Positions 1 through 8,702 of a stretch of DNA of 34,222 nt are shown piece after piece. Within the stretch, counting starts at the first letter, position 1, and the number at the start of each line of letters is the position of its first letter. The DNA is from Ruminococcaceae bacterium OttesenSCG-928-A16 (GTDB taxonomy: Bacteria > Bacillota > Clostridia > Oscillospirales > Ruminococcaceae), in the NCBI GenBank assembly GCA_030267215.1, contig JAJDJP010000020.1, positions 1 through 34,222 of the forward strand, in the 5' to 3' direction. The translations under genes and the position numbers were made by a program. The notes under the pieces are model-generated. The model was given only the letters and a program-made list of their open reading frames with translations, was not told the DNA's origin and made no database searches.

Positions 1-37
1 GACAGCAGCGTGGTTAACCTTTAGTTTAGAACAGAAT

Positions 38-682
38 TTACAAATCAACTGTTTCAAAGCGCTTGGCCGCTATAAGGTATGCCAGCAATATTCCTATTAA
101 ATACACTGCAATGCCAATAAACAATAGGGGAAGTTGGCGTAGCATTTCTATGGCAGTTAGCCCATCGAGCCAAGAAAATACAGGGATATGTACGCTTGCT
201 TCCATTGCAACTACGATAAGATTGGTCGGTATAATAGCAAATAAAAATGCCTTGCCTGCTTTGTAAGCCGTTTTAAAAAACTGTGTTAAAAAAATTAAGT
301 TAAATACGGCATAGGTAATAAGCCCAAAGCCATAATAAGCTACGTTTGCCTCAATGCCTGCAGGGTTGCCGCCTGGTAATATGTAGGTGCGCAGTATGGC
401 GAAGGGAAGCGACAGAAAAAGCTGAGCTATTTGCGCCGAAACAACTAGCAAGCACTTTGCCTTTACAGTGTCACGCTTTTTTACGGGCAGTAGGGCAGTG
501 TAATAAATATCGTTGGTTTCTCGCCCATACATAAAGGTGATGTAGGGACCAAGGCAACCAAATAAAAACACCATGCCATATGGATAAGCCGGAACAAGTA
601 CCAGCGCGCCAAGTGCCGTAAAGATATATAAATTGGGGTGGGCTGCCAACCGAAACTCTTTATATAGAAGATTAGATGTCAT
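38..682 (-). CDS. ABC-2 type transporter permease
   Basis: A 214-residue, very hydrophobic protein with about six membrane-spanning stretches, resembling the ABC-2 permease family PF13346. It would form the membrane channel for the ATPase encoded just upstream. The stretch around residues 55-75 (NDIYYTALLPVKKRDTVKAK) is the cytoplasmic loop typical of this family and probably contacts the ATPase. Its start overlaps the end of the ATPase gene by 11 nt, and an AGAGGAAA ribosome site precedes the ATG, so the two are translationally coupled. It is the last gene of a three-gene operon whose first gene is an HTH/AbrB-type regulator. The exported substrate cannot be inferred; such small modules often handle antimicrobial peptides or lipids, but that is family knowledge only. 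Confidence 0.85.
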   Translation of the reverse strand: MTSNLLYKEFRLAAHPNLYIFTALGALVLVPAYPYGMVFLFGCLGPYITFMYGRETNDIYYTALLPVKKRDTVKAKCLLVVSAQIAQLFLSLPFAILRTYILPGGNPAGIEANVAYYGFGLITYAVFNLIFLTQFFKTAYKAGKAFLFAIIPTNLIVVAMEASVHIPVFSWLDGLTAIEMLRQLPLLFIGIAVYLIGILLAYLIAAKRFETVDL

Positions 683-1418
683 AATGTTTCCTCTCGGTGC
701 GAATCAGGATTTCTTCAAGGGTTAACTCACCGGCTTCTTCGGGGTTCTTCAGGTGTTGAAAAGAGGCAATAAAGGCCGGTTTTTCTGTACTTGAAACAAG
801 TTGCCCTTCTTTAATATAGGTAATGCTATCTGCACATTTTTCCAAATCAGACGTGATTTGTGTAGAAAATAAAATGCTGCGGTTACCATCTTTTACAAGT
901 TGCTGAAATAATGTTAAAAGTTCATCACGTGATACAGGGTCCAGCCCGCTTGTGGGCTCGTCCAATATCAGTAGTTCAGCATTATGAGATAAAGCCAAAG
1001 CTAACATATATTTTACTTTCATGCCAGTAGAAAGTTCTTTTACTCTTTTTTTGGGTAGAAGTGCGAAGGCCTGTAGATATTTTTGGTAGGCGTTTTCATC
1101 CCACTTGCTGTAAAACCGTTTGGTAACAGCGGTAATGTCAGATAATTTTTTGTTGCTATAAAAATCTATCCCGCCTAAAACAACACCAATTTTTTGTTTG
1201 CAAGCTTGCTCGTTATTTAAAAAGCTTTGCCCAAACATTGTAATTGTACCGCTGCTGGGGCGCACCATATTAAGCATTGCTTTTAGGGTGGTGCTTTTCC
1301 CGGCGCCATTTCGGCCTATCAGGCCCATAATTTTGCCTTTTGGCAACGAAAAACTGATGTTTTGCAGCGTGAAAGTTGGATAGATTTTGGCAAGATTTTG
1401 CACAGAAAGTAGGTTCAT
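672..1418 (-). CDS. ABC transporter ATP-binding protein
   Basis: A 248-residue ATPase powering the ABC-2 permease encoded immediately downstream. It has a Walker A motif GRNGAGKST near residues 36-44, a signature motif degenerate from LSGGQ (LSTGMKVK near residue 130), Walker B with catalytic Glu in LLILDEPTSG, and a glutamine (Ser-Thr-Gln) where most ABC ATPases have the switch histidine. The variant signature and missing His are common in the BcrA/YtrB-like ABC-2 ATPases. The ATG overlaps the stop codon of the regulator upstream (ATGA), after a GGTGGAAA site, so all three genes form one operon. Substrate unknown. Confidence 0.9.
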   Translation of the reverse strand: MNLLSVQNLAKIYPTFTLQNISFSLPKGKIMGLIGRNGAGKSTTLKAMLNMVRPSSGTITMFGQSFLNNEQACKQKIGVVLGGIDFYSNKKLSDITAVTKRFYSKWDENAYQKYLQAFALLPKKRVKELSTGMKVKYMLALALSHNAELLILDEPTSGLDPVSRDELLTLFQQLVKDGNRSILFSTQITSDLEKCADSITYIKEGQLVSSTEKPAFIASFQHLKNPEEAGELTLEEILIRTERKHYDI

Positions 1419-1882
1419 ACTTTTCCACCGTCCCCAAAGAAAATACTGGATGCGGCGTTCCCGTTTATGCGCAAAAAGGCATCGCTGCTAATAAGTGCCA
1501 GCCCGGCGGTGGCAGGGTTGGTGTCGCCCAATACCACCAAGGTATCTCCAGGCAGCATCTTCAAGGTATCGCGCGCTTTTTTGGGCAGCACAATCTGCCC
1601 TCTTTCGCCTATGGTTACAGTGCCAAAAATATGCTTGCCTTTAGGGCCAATGGGAACGCCAGACTCGTTGGGGTTATAGCGCACAAGGTCATTTAAGTCT
1701 ACGTTAAAAAGGTTGGCCAAGTTCTCGCAATTCAATATATCGGGCAAAGAATCTCCGTTTTCCCATTTTGCAACAGCTTGGCGGGTAACGCCTACCTTTT
1801 CAGCCACTTCTTCTTGAGAAAAGCCGCTGGCAGCACGCAGGTAGCGAAGATTATCGGCAATGTTACTTTTCACATTTTTCAT
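1415..1882 (-). CDS. XRE-type HTH regulator fused to a SpoVT/AbrB domain
   Basis: A 155-residue protein with two DNA-binding-type domains. Residues about 8-62 form a Cro/C1-type helix-turn-helix (SQEEVAEKVGVTRQAVAKWE). Residues about 85-130 read as a SpoVT/AbrB swapped-hairpin domain (IGERGQIVLPKKARDTL). It probably autoregulates its operon with the ABC transporter that follows. I chose the ATG at 1882 because the GGGAGG ribosome site directly abuts the upstream ATG at 1891 and sits nine bases from this one. The combination of the two domains is seen in clostridia, usually beside small ABC-2 systems. The ligand or inducing signal is unknown. Confidence 0.85.
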   Translation of the reverse strand: MKNVKSNIADNLRYLRAASGFSQEEVAEKVGVTRQAVAKWENGDSLPDILNCENLANLFNVDLNDLVRYNPNESGVPIGPKGKHIFGTVTIGERGQIVLPKKARDTLKMLPGDTLVVLGDTNPATAGLALISSDAFLRINGNAASSIFFGDGGKV

Positions 1883-2108
1883 ATTATTCATCCTCCCTGC
1901 TTTTCATGATATACAGATAATACCCGAAAGTAAACCAACCAGTGCACACCAATAATGTTTGCTTTGGTTGCGTAGTAAAAAGAGATATAGTTTTTTTGCA
2001 GGGATACTTTCTTCTTAATATAGTGAAACATAGGCAACAACCTTAAAAGCAAGAGGGTTTATATGATTGTGCTTATACCAAAAGAGAAAAAAATTGAAAG
2101 ATTAAAGC

Positions 2109-2152
2109 AAAACCAGCCTACACGCAATTATTTTGCGCACAAGCTGGTTTTT
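2109..2152 (-). terminator. Rho-independent terminator after the sensor kinase gene
   Basis: An inverted repeat AAAACCAGC / GCTGGTTTTT encloses a second short stem CGCAA/TTGCG. It lies just past the end of the histidine kinase gene and carries a T run in either direction, so it closes the signalling operon. Confidence 0.75.
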
Positions 2153-2169
2153 ATGCATAGTAAACCCGT

Positions 2170-3585
2170 TTATTCATGTATTTGCAAACAAAAACTTACG
2201 GTGGTTCCCACTCTCACTTCACTTTGAATTTGTAACGAAGTTTGGTGCAATAGCGCTATTTTTTGCGATAATGTAAGCCCAATGCCGGTGCCCCCATCCA
2301 TTTTAGCACGTGCTTTATCCACACGGTAAAAAGGCTCCACAATACGAGAGATTTCCTCCTCGGGAATACCTTTTCCAGTATCTTGCACCGAGATTTCACA
2401 AAGATTATCTTGCTGCTGCCAGCGCAGCAAAACGGTATGGCCTTTGGCTTCGGCATTAATGGCGTTGATAAGCAGGTTACGCAGCAGGTTGGCAATCAGG
2501 TCACGGTCTGCCAATACAAGAATATCATCGGCGGCCATTACGTTTACCGAAATGCCGGAATTTTGCGTAAGGGGATAGATGGATTGCATAACATCACGGA
2601 AAATCAAATTCAGTTCGGTTGGCTTTAAAACCAGCTCTTCTTCCGAAATACCCATTAACAGCAGCAGTTTTTGCGAAAGAGCCTCCAGCCGGCTGGCTTC
2701 ACGGTAGATAAAACGAATAGCCCGTCTTTGTGTTTCTGCATCGGTTTGCTGGAAGCGCAGCATGTCGGAGTATCCGATGATTGCTGTCATGGGGGTTTTA
2801 ATTTCGTGAGAAAAGGCGGTGACGAAATCTTTCCGTTGCTGAATGGATAAGTTCAGTTCTTCTACCTGATTTTCCACCGCTTCGGCCATGTAGTTAAAGT
2901 TATCACTCAGTTCACCAATTTCATCGTTGGTATTCACCTCGCTGCGGGCGGTATAATCTCCGGCGGCAATGTGGTTGCTGGCTTGTGTCAATTTTTGCAT
3001 GGGGCGGGTAAACCAGTAGCTTGCCAGCCCGGCCGCCAATGTTGCAACAGCAAGCACCAGCACATTCATTTGAAGAGTAAAACTAACCTGGCGCTCGCGT
3101 TCGTTAAAAACACTGGCAACATCATAAAAAGAGATAAACCACAAATCGGTATTTACGTTTTGCACCTTGGTGGCAAGCATCATAAGAGGGGAGCCGTTTT
3201 GTTTGGTTAACAGGTAACCGGGCGTGCCCGACGCAATCATGGTTTGAATGGCGGCAGCATCGATGGTGAAGGGGGTGTTGGCATAGTGCAACACAGCATC
3301 GCCCCCATACAGGGCTTGCCAGCGCCCGGTGGTATTGGTGTGCACGGCAATGGTGCGGGCGGTATCGCTTACGTTTTGGGCGGTGGTATCTTCAAACCGT
3401 TGTATGCGTGCAGCAAGCTCAGCTTCCAGGGCATAGCATTCTAAATAATGTTGCGAAATATTTTGCTCTATTCTTGCATTTAACGACACTTTAAAGTTGT
3501 TGCTAATGGTAAAATAGCCCGAGATAGAAAGAACCAGTGCCAGCATTACAATGATAATTAACGAAAGCTTATATGCATATTTCAT
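2170..3585 (-). CDS. Membrane sensor histidine kinase
   Basis: A 471-residue two-component sensor. Membrane helices at about residues 5-27 and 171-193 flank an extracellular sensing region of about 140 residues. A HAMP linker follows (about 192-244), then the HisKA dimerisation domain with the phospho-acceptor His260 in FSHEIKTP, then a HATPase_c domain with an N box (NLLINAINAEA), G1 (DTGKGIP) and G2 (GGTGIGL). The ATG overlaps the stop of the response regulator gene, so it follows that gene in the same operon. The partner is the OmpR-type regulator next door. The signal is unknown; the membrane-anchored protein at the head of the operon may take part in sensing. Confidence 0.95.
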   Translation of the reverse strand: MKYAYKLSLIIIVMLALVLSISGYFTISNNFKVSLNARIEQNISQHYLECYALEAELAARIQRFEDTTAQNVSDTARTIAVHTNTTGRWQALYGGDAVLHYANTPFTIDAAAIQTMIASGTPGYLLTKQNGSPLMMLATKVQNVNTDLWFISFYDVASVFNERERQVSFTLQMNVLVLAVATLAAGLASYWFTRPMQKLTQASNHIAAGDYTARSEVNTNDEIGELSDNFNYMAEAVENQVEELNLSIQQRKDFVTAFSHEIKTPMTAIIGYSDMLRFQQTDAETQRRAIRFIYREASRLEALSQKLLLLMGISEEELVLKPTELNLIFRDVMQSIYPLTQNSGISVNVMAADDILVLADRDLIANLLRNLLINAINAEAKGHTVLLRWQQQDNLCEISVQDTGKGIPEEEISRIVEPFYRVDKARAKMDGGTGIGLTLSQKIALLHQTSLQIQSEVRVGTTVSFCLQIHE

Positions 3586-4241
3586 GGCTCTTTCTCCAGC
3601 AAATAGCCCACTTTGTGCACGGTGCGTATTTGAGAAAACCAGTTTAGCTTTTTGCGTAGGCGCATAATATTCACATCCAGCGTGCGGGTATCGTCGTTAG
3701 GCTCTTCGCCCCACGCTTTTTCAAACAGCGTATCACGATACAAAGCAATGCCTTGGTTGCGCATTAAAACCTCTAGCAGGGCAAGCTCCCTTGGGGTTAG
3801 CAACACCACTTTGCCATTTTGGGTAACGGTTTTTGCGTCTAAATTTAACGAAACCGAAAAGGCAGTGAGAGAATTTGCCCCACGCCCGGTACGGCGCAGC
3901 ACACTTTCAATGCGGGCCAGCAGCTCCTGGGCATCAAACGGTTTGGTAATGTAATCATCGGCCCCCATGCGCAGGCCTTTAATGCGGTCGGCCACTGTTG
4001 ATTTGGCGGTAAGAAAAATCACCGGCGTGCCGGTGGGGGCAAGGTATTGCATTAGGTCGTAGCCATCAATCTCGGGCAGCATAATATCCAGCAAAATCAA
4101 GTCATACTCATTTTTGTCTATCAAGGTGGCGGCGGTATTGCCGTCCATGGCGGTATCGCAACGGTAGCCCGCCTGCTGTAAGGTTAAAGAAAGCAGCTCC
4201 ACAATGGCATCTTCATCGTCCACCACTAAAATATAAGCCAT
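3582..4241 (-). CDS. OmpR/PhoB-family response regulator
   Basis: A 219-residue DNA-binding response regulator. The receiver domain occupies residues 1-115 with acidic residues near D8/D9, the phospho-acceptor D52 in LLDIMLPEIDG, a Thr near 78 and Lys100 in YITKPF. The C-terminal winged helix (about 125-218) carries the OmpR-type pattern LTPRELALLE and RTLDVNIMRLRKKL. It is phosphorylated by the kinase encoded downstream, with which it overlaps by 4 nt. An unknown membrane-anchored protein gene lies 14 nt upstream. Its targets cannot be read from this window; autoregulation of its own operon would be usual. Confidence 0.95.
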   Translation of the reverse strand: MAYILVVDDEDAIVELLSLTLQQAGYRCDTAMDGNTAATLIDKNEYDLILLDIMLPEIDGYDLMQYLAPTGTPVIFLTAKSTVADRIKGLRMGADDYITKPFDAQELLARIESVLRRTGRGANSLTAFSVSLNLDAKTVTQNGKVVLLTPRELALLEVLMRNQGIALYRDTLFEKAWGEEPNDDTRTLDVNIMRLRKKLNWFSQIRTVHKVGYLLEKEP

Positions 4242-4255
4242 GTTGCCCCCCTTGT

Positions 4256-4996
4256 TTAGTATTTAGAAGCGTAGAGTGAAAAATATTCGCCTTTATCATA
4301 ATAAGCGTTAATGGTAAGCTTTAGTGTGCCAGAATATTGCGAACAAATTGTATCATCGGAGGATAAAAAAACCCAGTCGTTCAGTTCGCCTAGCTCCAGC
4401 CATTGAACATAATTGTTCCAATAATCATAAACATCAAAGTTATTTTCAATGGGCAGGTTATTTAGCCAAAAGCTGCAACCAATGGTTTTTTGTGTTTTTT
4501 CGTCAATTACAAAATTGCATTCCGATGATGCCATGTCATCGGAAAAATAGGCGGTGACAGAGTATAGCCCCGAGCCTAAATCGTAATAGGCATATTGGTA
4601 CTTTCTTGTGTTCAGTTGGCTAATGTATTGGTCAGCAATTTCATAAGGGATAACCCCTGCGTTTGCCATGGCGGCAAGTTGTGCAAGCATGGTGGCTTCA
4701 ACAAGGTTGTTTTCGGCACTGTTTTGGGCAGGGCCTATAAGCTCTGTAATGGTGGTGCTGCGGCCTTGGTAGGCGTCCTGCTCTCGGTGCAGGGCCTTGG
4801 CATAATAATATTCGGTGCTTTGCGGCATGGTTATGGTATGGCTAATGGGGTTTAGCGTGCCAAACAGGGGCTTATCTTGCAAAGATAGTGCCACCTGCGG
4901 AACAATGATGGTGTTGGCCAATAAAACCAACACAAAAATGCCGGCCAGTATTGGCAGGGCGCGGTTTTTATGCTTTTGTGGGGAAGAAGGTTCCAT
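4256..4996 (-). CDS. Membrane-anchored protein of unknown function, in operon with a two-component system
   Basis: A 246-residue protein I do not recognise. A single hydrophobic helix at about residues 13-33 follows a short basic N-terminus, so the remaining 210 residues should face outside. That part is rich in Tyr, Asn and Asp, has three scattered Cys and shows no enzyme motif. The start at 4996 has a GAGGTG ribosome site at good spacing; an upstream in-frame ATG at 5122 would put the anchor far from the N-terminus and lacks a site. It ends 14 nt before the response regulator gene, so it heads a three-gene operon. A role as signal-binding or accessory protein for the kinase is an inference from position only. 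Confidence 0.7.
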   Translation of the reverse strand: MEPSSPQKHKNRALPILAGIFVLVLLANTIIVPQVALSLQDKPLFGTLNPISHTITMPQSTEYYYAKALHREQDAYQGRSTTITELIGPAQNSAENNLVEATMLAQLAAMANAGVIPYEIADQYISQLNTRKYQYAYYDLGSGLYSVTAYFSDDMASSECNFVIDEKTQKTIGCSFWLNNLPIENNFDVYDYWNNYVQWLELGELNDWVFLSSDDTICSQYSGTLKLTINAYYDKGEYFSLYASKY

Positions 4997-5052
4997 AGCA
5001 CACCTCACAGTTATGGCAAAATAGGCGAAATTTTTTGTTTTTAAAGCACTCA

Positions 5053-5080
5053 TATATAGTATAAAAAGCAAATGTAACAA
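5053..5080 (-). promoter_or_regulatory. Candidate sigma-A promoter of the signalling operon
   Basis: On the minus strand TTGTTA (5080-5075) and TATATA (5058-5053) are separated by 16 nt, or 17 if the -10 is taken one base on. This lies about 57 nt upstream of the chosen start of the first gene. Confidence 0.5.
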
Positions 5081-5355
5081 AGGGGTATCATGTGTATAGT
5101 ATAACATTTTTATAAGCGGCAAAACCCTTTTTTATTAGAAAAATGCAGATATAGCATGCGATAGAAAAGGGAGGATCGCTCCTTTGTAGGCGTGGGTTTT
5201 ATACTTAACAGCGATATGATATGATGATGGTACTTTTAAATAAAGCACTACCGCCGTGTAAACATGCCGGCCACTAAGGAATAGCAGCCCCAGCAGCGGT
5301 ATTTGGGCACTTTCACGAATAGTGAGGTTTTTACCAGCTTAAAAAGTGGTTTTCT

Positions 5356-5384
5356 TTGAAATTTGCAGAGGTTTGTATTATACT
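5356..5384 (+). promoter_or_regulatory. Sigma-A promoter of the walJ operon
   Basis: TTGAAA (5356-5361) and TATACT (5379-5384) are separated by exactly 17 nt. Transcription would begin near 5391 and leave a leader of about 205 nt before walJ. Confidence 0.7.
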
Positions 5385-5596
5385 ATATATTGTATTTGCA
5401 AAAAAGCAAGATACTAGGGAGTGCCCATGGCAGTTTTGCCAAATGGGGCTCTCTTTCTTCCATGGTTGGTTGTGGTGGCTTATGGCAGTGCATGCCTTTG
5501 TTGGCATGTATTTGTTAATAGTACCGCAGCAGGCAAAAAACTAAAATATACAGGAATTGGAACTACTGCAATTTCGGAAAAGGAACCCTTTATACA

Positions 5597-6388
5597 ATGT
5601 CTCGTTTCACAACACTTTACAGCGGGTCTTCCGGCAATGCCGGCGTGGCAGAGCACGAGGGCCGGTTTTTATTAATTGACATGGGCGGCAGCTGCAAAAT
5701 GACTGTTGCCGGGCTGCAAGAGCTTGGCCTTAGCCCCCAAAACCTTGGGGGAATACTGGTAACACACGAGCATAGCGACCATATTAAAGGGTTAAACGTG
5801 TTTTTAAAGCGTTTTCCGGTGCCGGTGTATGGCAGCGTGGCTACCCTAGAGGCCCTGTGGCAGATGGAAGCTGTGCCCGAAACCACCGAACTGATTGGGG
5901 TGGACGAACGGGAGGAAGACGTGGAGGGCTTTGTGGTAAAGGGCTTTGCCACCAGCCACGATTCTGCCGGTTGTTGTGGGTTTCGCATTACCATGCCAAA
6001 CGGCAAGGTAATGGCCATAGCTACCGACCTTGGCGAGATGAACAATACGGTGTTTAGCAACCTGCACGGGGCACAATTGGTAGCGCTAGAGGCCAACTAC
6101 GACCCTGAAATGCTGCTGCGGGGGCCGTACCCGTACTACCTTAAAAAACGCATCGATTCCCCCCGGGGGCATCTTTCGAACCAGGACAGCGCGGCTACGG
6201 TGGCAGCCTTGCTTGCGGCAGGCACCCAAAACATTGCCCTGTGCCATTTAAGCAAAGAAAATAACCACCCGAACTATGTGCACGATGCCATTAGCCATGC
6301 GCTGCTGGCAGCCGGCATACAACAACCGCAAGATACCACCATACAAATATCGCGCCGCTACGAAGTTAGCCCCTGGATGGAATTTTAA
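5597..6388 (+). CDS. walJ: WalJ/YycJ-type MBL-fold metallohydrolase
   Basis: A 263-residue metallo-beta-lactamase-fold protein. The zinc motif THEHSDH sits at residues 56-62, and the N-terminal TLYSGSSGNAG matches the WalJ/YycJ signature. WalJ proteins are thought to be 5'-3' exonuclease-like hydrolases linked to cell wall and DNA metabolism, though the exact substrate is unsettled. In many Bacillota walJ lies near rlmH, as here (48 nt downstream). The usual walRK neighbours are not in this window. The start was chosen by family alignment; an AAAAGGA site lies about a dozen bases upstream. Confidence 0.9.
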   Translation: MSRFTTLYSGSSGNAGVAEHEGRFLLIDMGGSCKMTVAGLQELGLSPQNLGGILVTHEHSDHIKGLNVFLKRFPVPVYGSVATLEALWQMEAVPETTELIGVDEREEDVEGFVVKGFATSHDSAGCCGFRITMPNGKVMAIATDLGEMNNTVFSNLHGAQLVALEANYDPEMLLRGPYPYYLKKRIDSPRGHLSNQDSAATVAALLAAGTQNIALCHLSKENNHPNYVHDAISHALLAAGIQQPQDTTIQISRRYEVSPWMEF

Positions 6389-6436
6389 AAAGGGCCGGCA
6401 CTGTGGGGGATAGTTTGTTGCAAAAGGAGGAAGCCC

Positions 6437-6922
6437 GTGCAGCGCATTACAGTTATAGCCCTTGGTAAGCTTAATAGCCCCTTTTATGCGGCTGGCGTGG
6501 CCGAATATGCCAAAAGGTTGGCTCCACTTTGCAAATTTGAAATGGTGGAACTTGCCGAGGAAAGCATTGATGAAAAAACAGCGGGGCCAGCCGCTATACA
6601 AGCGGCGCTGGAAAAAGAAGCCGCCCGCATTTTGGCGGCGGTGCCCAAAGGTGCCCGCATTGTGGCGCTGTGTGTAGAGGGCAAACCCCTTACCAGCGAA
6701 ATTTTTGCCGATTATTTAAACACGGCGGCTCTTTCGGGCGCAGGGGATGTTGCGTTTGTAATTGGTTCTTCGCACGGGCTTAGCCCGGGCATAAAGCAAA
6801 AAGCGGCGTTGCGGCTTTCTATTTCGGCCATGACACTGCCGCACCAACTGGCACGCCTTGTGTTAACCGAGCAAATATACCGCGCTTTTATGATACGCAC
6901 CGGCAGCAAATACCACAAATAG
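6437..6922 (+). CDS. rlmH: 23S rRNA pseudouridine-1915 N3-methyltransferase RlmH
   Basis: A 161-residue SPOUT-family methyltransferase that uses S-adenosylmethionine to methylate the pseudouridine in helix 69 of 23S rRNA. The family length is about 155-160. The conserved cofactor loop VIGSSHGLSPGIK and the C-terminal pattern LPHQLARLVLTEQIYRAF, ending in YHK, are present. The start is GTG, preceded at seven bases by a full AAAGGAGG site. It follows walJ by 48 nt, a known synteny, and precedes an ABC exporter pair. Confidence 0.95.
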   Translation: MQRITVIALGKLNSPFYAAGVAEYAKRLAPLCKFEMVELAEESIDEKTAGPAAIQAALEKEAARILAAVPKGARIVALCVEGKPLTSEIFADYLNTAALSGAGDVAFVIGSSHGLSPGIKQKAALRLSISAMTLPHQLARLVLTEQIYRAFMIRTGSKYHK

Positions 6923-6971
6923 CTGCCATTTTTTGTACAAAAACAAGCTTGTAACCCAACGGAGAAACGGC

Positions 6972-8702
6972 ATGAAACTGATTGCACAAAATTTTAAAGG
7001 GCATTACCGAGAAATTATTTTAGGGCCACTGTTTAAATTGCTAGAGGCAATTTTGGAACTGTTGGTGCCGCTGGTAATGGCTAATATTATTGATGTTGGC
7101 ATACGAAATGGCGATGCTGCCTATGTGGTAAAAAATGGCGTTATTATGCTTGTGTTGGCGGTGCTGGGGGCGGCTTCGGCCATGGTGTGCCAGTACTTTG
7201 CGGCGGTGGCTGCTGGCCATTTTGGGCGCAGGCTGCGCAAACAGGTGTACCACCATGTGCTTTCGCTTTCGCAGGCACAGCTTGAAGAATTTGGCGCCGG
7301 CGGGCTTATTACCCGCCTAACCAACGATACAAACCAAATTCAAAACGGGGTAAACATGGCTATCCGGTTGGGCAGTCGCATCCCATTTTTGGCGGTGGGC
7401 AGCATTGTAATGTCGTTTATTATTAACTGGAAAATTGGCCTTGTTTTTTTACTAAGCACCCCTTTTATTGTGCTGGTGCTTTATTTAATTATGAAGCGTA
7501 CAGTGCCCCGTTATAGCGAAATTCAGCAAAATCAGGATATATTATCCCGCCTTTCGGGCGAAAATTTAGAGGGGACAAGGGTCATTCGTGCTTTTTCGCG
7601 CCAGCAGCAAGAGCAAGAGGATTTTGAAAAAGCAGGCGATGCGATGTCAAACATCACCGTTCGGGTGGGTAAAATTTCGGCGGCGTTAAACCCCATTACC
7701 ACTTTAATTGTAAACCTTGCTATTGTTGCCATTGTTTGGCTGGGGGCAAGGCTTGCGTTTAATGCCGCCAGCCAGCCCGGCCAAATTATAGCACTGGTAA
7801 ATTATATGAACCAAACCCTGCTGGCGCTTATTATGGCGGCCAACTTAACTGTGCTGTTTACCCGTGCACTGGCAAGCACCAAACGGGTAGCCCAGGTGTT
7901 GCAAACACAGCCCAGCATTGTAAACGGCCCCGGCGCTACCGAGGTAACAGGGGCGCCAGCCATTGCTTTTAACCAGGTAAGCTTTGCCTACCACCAAGGT
8001 GGCGAAGCCGTTTTAGAGGATATTAGCTTTACAGTGGCGCAGGGGCAAACAGTGGGTATTATTGGTGGTACCGGCAGTGGTAAAACAACGCTGGCCGCTT
8101 TAATTGCACGCAACTACGATGTTACTAGTGGGGAAGTGCTGGTGAATGGGGTAAGTGTAAAGCAATACGCCTTGCATGTGTTGCGCGCAAAAATTGGGAT
8201 GGTGCCGCAAAAGGCGGCGCTGTTTTCGGGCAGTGTACGGCGCAACCTTACCCTTGGGGCCCCCACCGCTACCGATGAAGAAATATGGCAGGCCTTGCAA
8301 ACGGCCCAAGGGGCCGATTTTGTAAAAAACCTGCCCGGCGGGCTGGATGCCATAATTGAAGAGGGAGGGAAAAACCTTTCTGGCGGGCAAAAGCAGCGGC
8401 TTACCATTGCCCGTGCTTTGGTGCGCCGGCCGCAGATATTGATTTTGGATGATTCGTCTTCGGCGCTGGACTATGCTACCGATGCCGCCCTGCGCCGTGC
8501 CCTAAAAGAGGATACCCAAACCATGACCACCATTATGATTAGCCAGCGTGCGGCCTCGATAAAAAATGCCGATTTGATTTTGGTGCTGGACGATGGCAAA
8601 CTAGCCGGCATGGGCAAGCACCGGCAATTGCTGCAAACCAGCAGTGTATACCACGAAATTTGCGCCTCGCAGGGGATGGCAGAGCCGGAGGTGACACCGT
8701 GA
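6972..8702 (+). CDS. ABC exporter half-transporter with degenerate ATPase site
   Basis: A 576-residue half-transporter: six-helix exporter domain (about 1-300) and nucleotide-binding domain. Walker A (GGTGSGKTT) is near residue 363 and the signature LSGGQKQR near 468. Walker B ends DD instead of DE (ILILDDSS, near 490), and the switch His is replaced by Gln (ISQRAA, near 523). These two changes mark the non-catalytic half of heterodimeric exporters such as TM287/288 and BmrCD. The partner follows with a 4-nt overlap. The chosen start (6972) has a GGAGAAA site; an upstream in-frame ATG at 6933 does not. Substrate is unknown, with drugs, lipids or peptides all possible. Confidence 0.92.
   Translation: MKLIAQNFKGHYREIILGPLFKLLEAILELLVPLVMANIIDVGIRNGDAAYVVKNGVIMLVLAVLGAASAMVCQYFAAVAAGHFGRRLRKQVYHHVLSLSQAQLEEFGAGGLITRLTNDTNQIQNGVNMAIRLGSRIPFLAVGSIVMSFIINWKIGLVFLLSTPFIVLVLYLIMKRTVPRYSEIQQNQDILSRLSGENLEGTRVIRAFSRQQQEQEDFEKAGDAMSNITVRVGKISAALNPITTLIVNLAIVAIVWLGARLAFNAASQPGQIIALVNYMNQTLLALIMAANLTVLFTRALASTKRVAQVLQTQPSIVNGPGATEVTGAPAIAFNQVSFAYHQGGEAVLEDISFTVAQGQTVGIIGGTGSGKTTLAALIARNYDVTSGEVLVNGVSVKQYALHVLRAKIGMVPQKAALFSGSVRRNLTLGAPTATDEEIWQALQTAQGADFVKNLPGGLDAIIEEGGKNLSGGQKQRLTIARALVRRPQILILDDSSSALDYATDAALRRALKEDTQTMTTIMISQRAASIKNADLILVLDDGKLAGMGKHRQLLQTSSVYHEICASQGMAEPEVTP

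Larger units (their letters stand above)
4997..5596. other. 600-nt divergent intergenic region
   Basis: The region separates the minus-strand signalling operon from the plus-strand walJ operon. It holds a promoter for each side (see separate entries). The middle part (about 5130-5350) has only short, unconvincing inverted repeats and a small tandem of GATAT/GATG near 5214. I see no gene in it. Two short open frames around 5421-5675 and 5443-5544 lack a convincing ribosome site. Confidence 0.5.

Noticed and set aside
5421-5675. Short open frames between the walJ promoter and walJ
   Set aside because: Weak ribosome sites, no family resemblance, and one overlaps walJ in another frame.
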